From the NCBI GenBank assembly GCA_019925105.1, contig JAHGAU010000013.1, positions 372,001 through 436,000 of the forward strand: 64,000 nucleotides of DNA. Reading direction: 5' to 3'. The notes under the pieces were generated by a model. It had not been told where the DNA came from and did no database searches. It saw only the letters and a list, made by a program, of their open reading frames with translations. This stretch comes from Niebla homalea. Its lineage: Eukaryota > Ascomycota > Lecanoromycetes > Lecanorales > Ramalinaceae. Positions 62,516 through 64,000 of the stretch are shown here, one piece after another. Each line of letters opens with the position of its first letter. Positions within the stretch are counted from its first letter, which is position 1. Both the position numbers and the translations under genes were made by a program.

Positions 62516-64000
62516 TCAAATTTCAACATGTCCCAAACCCCTCTCCTCCAAGGCCTTCTGTACGCCGTCCTCCACATCCTTCAGAGCATCGCCCCAAAGC
62601 GCTGTTTGACTGATGCTACCATCATCTTCCAGACACCAGCGAAGCCATCTAACAACACTAATAGCCTTATTCATGTCGGACTCGTCCGTGATGACCCGTC
62701 TTAGATACTTGATCAGAGCCCCAATGTCCTCGGCGTACGGTTTCTCGTCCTGAAACTCTTGAACCCAAGCGGTGACCGCGTCCCTCAGATCAGGCAAGTC
62801 GGTGAATTTTTGCGTGGTGAATGATGGCTTGGGAGGACGGGGATCTAATTTCAAGGTTCTTTGTCCAGGAGCAAGGGGCTTCGCGACCGCTCCGAGATTG
62901 CGTTTTTTCTTTGTGCCGACGTCAATCCCGCCCTTTTTGTGAAGCCGATCTCGGCGTGCTTGGGCGAGGACTTCACCTCGAATATCCTCGGGCAGGGCGG
63001 AAAGAAAGTCTGGTGGGATCTCTTCTGAATTTGATGACAAACCGTTCAAGTCGTTCGCTTGGACGTCCTTTGGAACTGAAGAGGCTACTGCCTGAGCTCC
63101 AAACCTGGCCTGAGTCAATGTTGAGTATGCTGCAGAGGTCGATTTGTTGAGACTACCAGGCGGGCGCCCACGCTTCTTGGTGGGCGTCGTAAACTTCCTG
63201 GGAAGCTTGATGGCGCGATCTTTCCTGGGAGATTGAGGTAAGACTGCTTGATCATGCGCTTTGTTGCTTGATCTGGCATAGTAAGAGAGCACCTCAGAGC
63301 GAACATCATGAGGCAATGCATCAAGCATATCTCTATCAATCTGTGAGTGGCTAGGAATGGCTTGCGGCTGCAGGGCTGGTGTTGTCGAGCGAGATCTAGT
63401 GGGCGAAGCGGCCTCGATATTTTCTGTACTCATTCCATGCTTGCCCTGCGCTAGGATTGCTCTTCGTATGTCGTTGGGAAGTTCTTTTAGCACCTCAGCG
63501 TCGGCTTGAGATGGCAGTACAAATTGAGTGCCCAAAGTGTTCAACGAAGTCCGAGTTTGGTCTTCTGGGGAGCCTGTTCTGGCGAACGCGGCTGCTGGAT
63601 GAGGCGTAGGTGCTTGTTTGGGCTTTTCAGGAGTTTCTATTTCGTCTGCGTTGCGATCGAAGTGCTCGGCTTTGTTCTTTTTGGGGGTTCTCACATTGAA
63701 GTCAAGACGCTTCTGCGAGCTGTCGTAAGGCTTACTGGCATTGACAATGAGGGGCTCCAGCTTCTGCATTTGAATGCCTAATCCGCGTAGCTCGCCAGGA
63801 GAGAAACCGAATCCTTTCAGTATCGAGAGTGCTTCTCGGCCAATGACACTAGCATCATTGGTAGCAACACCCAAAGCGAGACTTTTATTATACGTATCGC
63901 ACTTTCCATGACCCAAGTGTTTTGGTGGATCCAGAGGCGCATCGGATGCTCGTCTCATGATCTTCATCGTCAGCTGACGCCCTTTCACACCTTCATTGAG
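62516..64000 (-). CDS. rev1: DNA repair protein Rev1, C-terminal part (5' end beyond the window)
   Basis: An open reverse frame of about 494 codons running off the right edge without a start. The part seen begins in the little-finger (polymerase-associated) domain (LTMKIMRRASDAPLDPPKH, then GHGKCDTYNKSLALG) and continues with GFSPGELRGLGIQMQKLEP, typical of Rev1. Three helix motifs with the L-P-x-D-I/V core follow, at about 63502-63440 (ELPNDIRRAIL), 63340-63278 (ALPHDVRSEVL) and 63016-62954 (ALPEDIRGEVL), matching ubiquitin-binding motifs. An AT-hook-like KKRGRPPGS lies between the second and third. The last 95 residues are the Rev1 C-terminal helical bundle (LPDLRDAVTAWVQEF, VVRWLRWCLE) that docks other translesion polymerases. 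Rev1 is a deoxycytidyl transferase and scaffold for mutagenic DNA-damage bypass; its BRCT and catalytic domains are outside the window. Confidence 0.94.
   Translation of the reverse strand, partial: LNEGVKGRQLTMKIMRRASDAPLDPPKHLGHGKCDTYNKSLALGVATNDASVIGREALSILKGFGFSPGELRGLGIQMQKLEPLIVNASKPYDSSQKRLDFNVRTPKKNKAEHFDRNADEIETPEKPKQAPTPHPAAAFARTGSPEDQTRTSLNTLGTQFVLPSQADAEVLKELPNDIRRAILAQGKHGMSTENIEAASPTRSRSTTPALQPQAIPSHSQIDRDMLDALPHDVRSEVLSYYARSSNKAHDQAVLPQSPRKDRAIKLPRKFTTPTKKRGRPPGSLNKSTSAAYSTLTQARFGAQAVASSVPKDVQANDLNGLSSNSEEIPPDFLSALPEDIRGEVLAQARRDRLHKKGGIDVGTKKKRNLGAVAKPLAPGQRTLKLDPRPPKPSFTTQKFTDLPDLRDAVTAWVQEFQDEKPYAEDIGALIKYLRRVITDESDMNKAISVVRWLRWCLEDDGSISQTALWGDALKDVEDGVQKALEERGLGHVEI

Overview
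The window looks like a gene-dense piece of a filamentous ascomycete (Pezizomycotina) chromosome. The genes carry short introns of roughly 47-190 nt with GT..AG borders and CTAAC/CTGAC-like branch points, and the conserved genes sit on both strands with short spacers. The gene set is typical of such fungi: a Ras-regulated adenylate cyclase with LRR, PP2C-like and cyclase domains, VTC4, an RTA1-like protein, Rmt2, and a fused pseudouridine kinase/glycosidase. I cannot fix the class or genus from the sequence alone. All exon junctions given were worked out by hand, by matching reading phase across GT/AG sites and family homology.

Left part (1-26.8 kb), conserved housekeeping genes: a PMR1-type Ca2+/Mn2+ ATPase N-terminus (-, cut by the left edge), cohesin kleisin RAD21 (+), the ribosome-quality-control factor RQC2/NEMF (+), the tRNA t6A enzyme SUA5 (-), the giant HEAT-repeat processome factor UTP20 (-), a CWF19L1/Drn1-like splicing-associated protein (+), and adenylate cyclase (+, 4 exons, 2156 aa).

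Middle part (26.8-40.5 kb), gene-poor and lineage-specific: an orphan Q/P/Y-rich ORF, a doubtful short ORF, a three-exon cysteine/histidine-rich orphan, a fibroin-3-related single-pass membrane protein, and an unusual 910-aa protein with a hydrophobic segment, a long coiled coil and an FG-like repetitive tail. Its promoter side carries a cluster of four different tandem repeats (unit sizes about 38, 67, 98 and 70 bp). A nested hairpin lies near 31.25-31.31 kb.

Right part (40.5-64 kb), conserved again: NEDD8/Rub1 (+), Elongin-A (-), THO complex subunit 7 (+), tubulin cofactor A (-), an Mnr2/Alr1-type CorA Mg2+ transporter (-), arginine methyltransferase Rmt2 (-), an RTA1-like 7-TM protein (+), the polyphosphate polymerase VTC4 (-), oligosaccharyltransferase subunit OST1 (-), a pseudouridine glycosidase-kinase fusion with a probable mitochondrial presequence (+), a dienelactone-hydrolase-like/SnoaL-like protein (-), and the C-terminal part of the translesion polymerase REV1 (-, cut by the right edge).

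I found no convincing transposon, secondary-metabolite cluster, tRNA or rRNA. The most unusual items are the 910-aa membrane/coiled-coil/FG-like protein with its repeat-laden upstream region, the orphan zinc-site protein, and a REV1 tail with three apparent ubiquitin-binding motifs plus an AT-hook.
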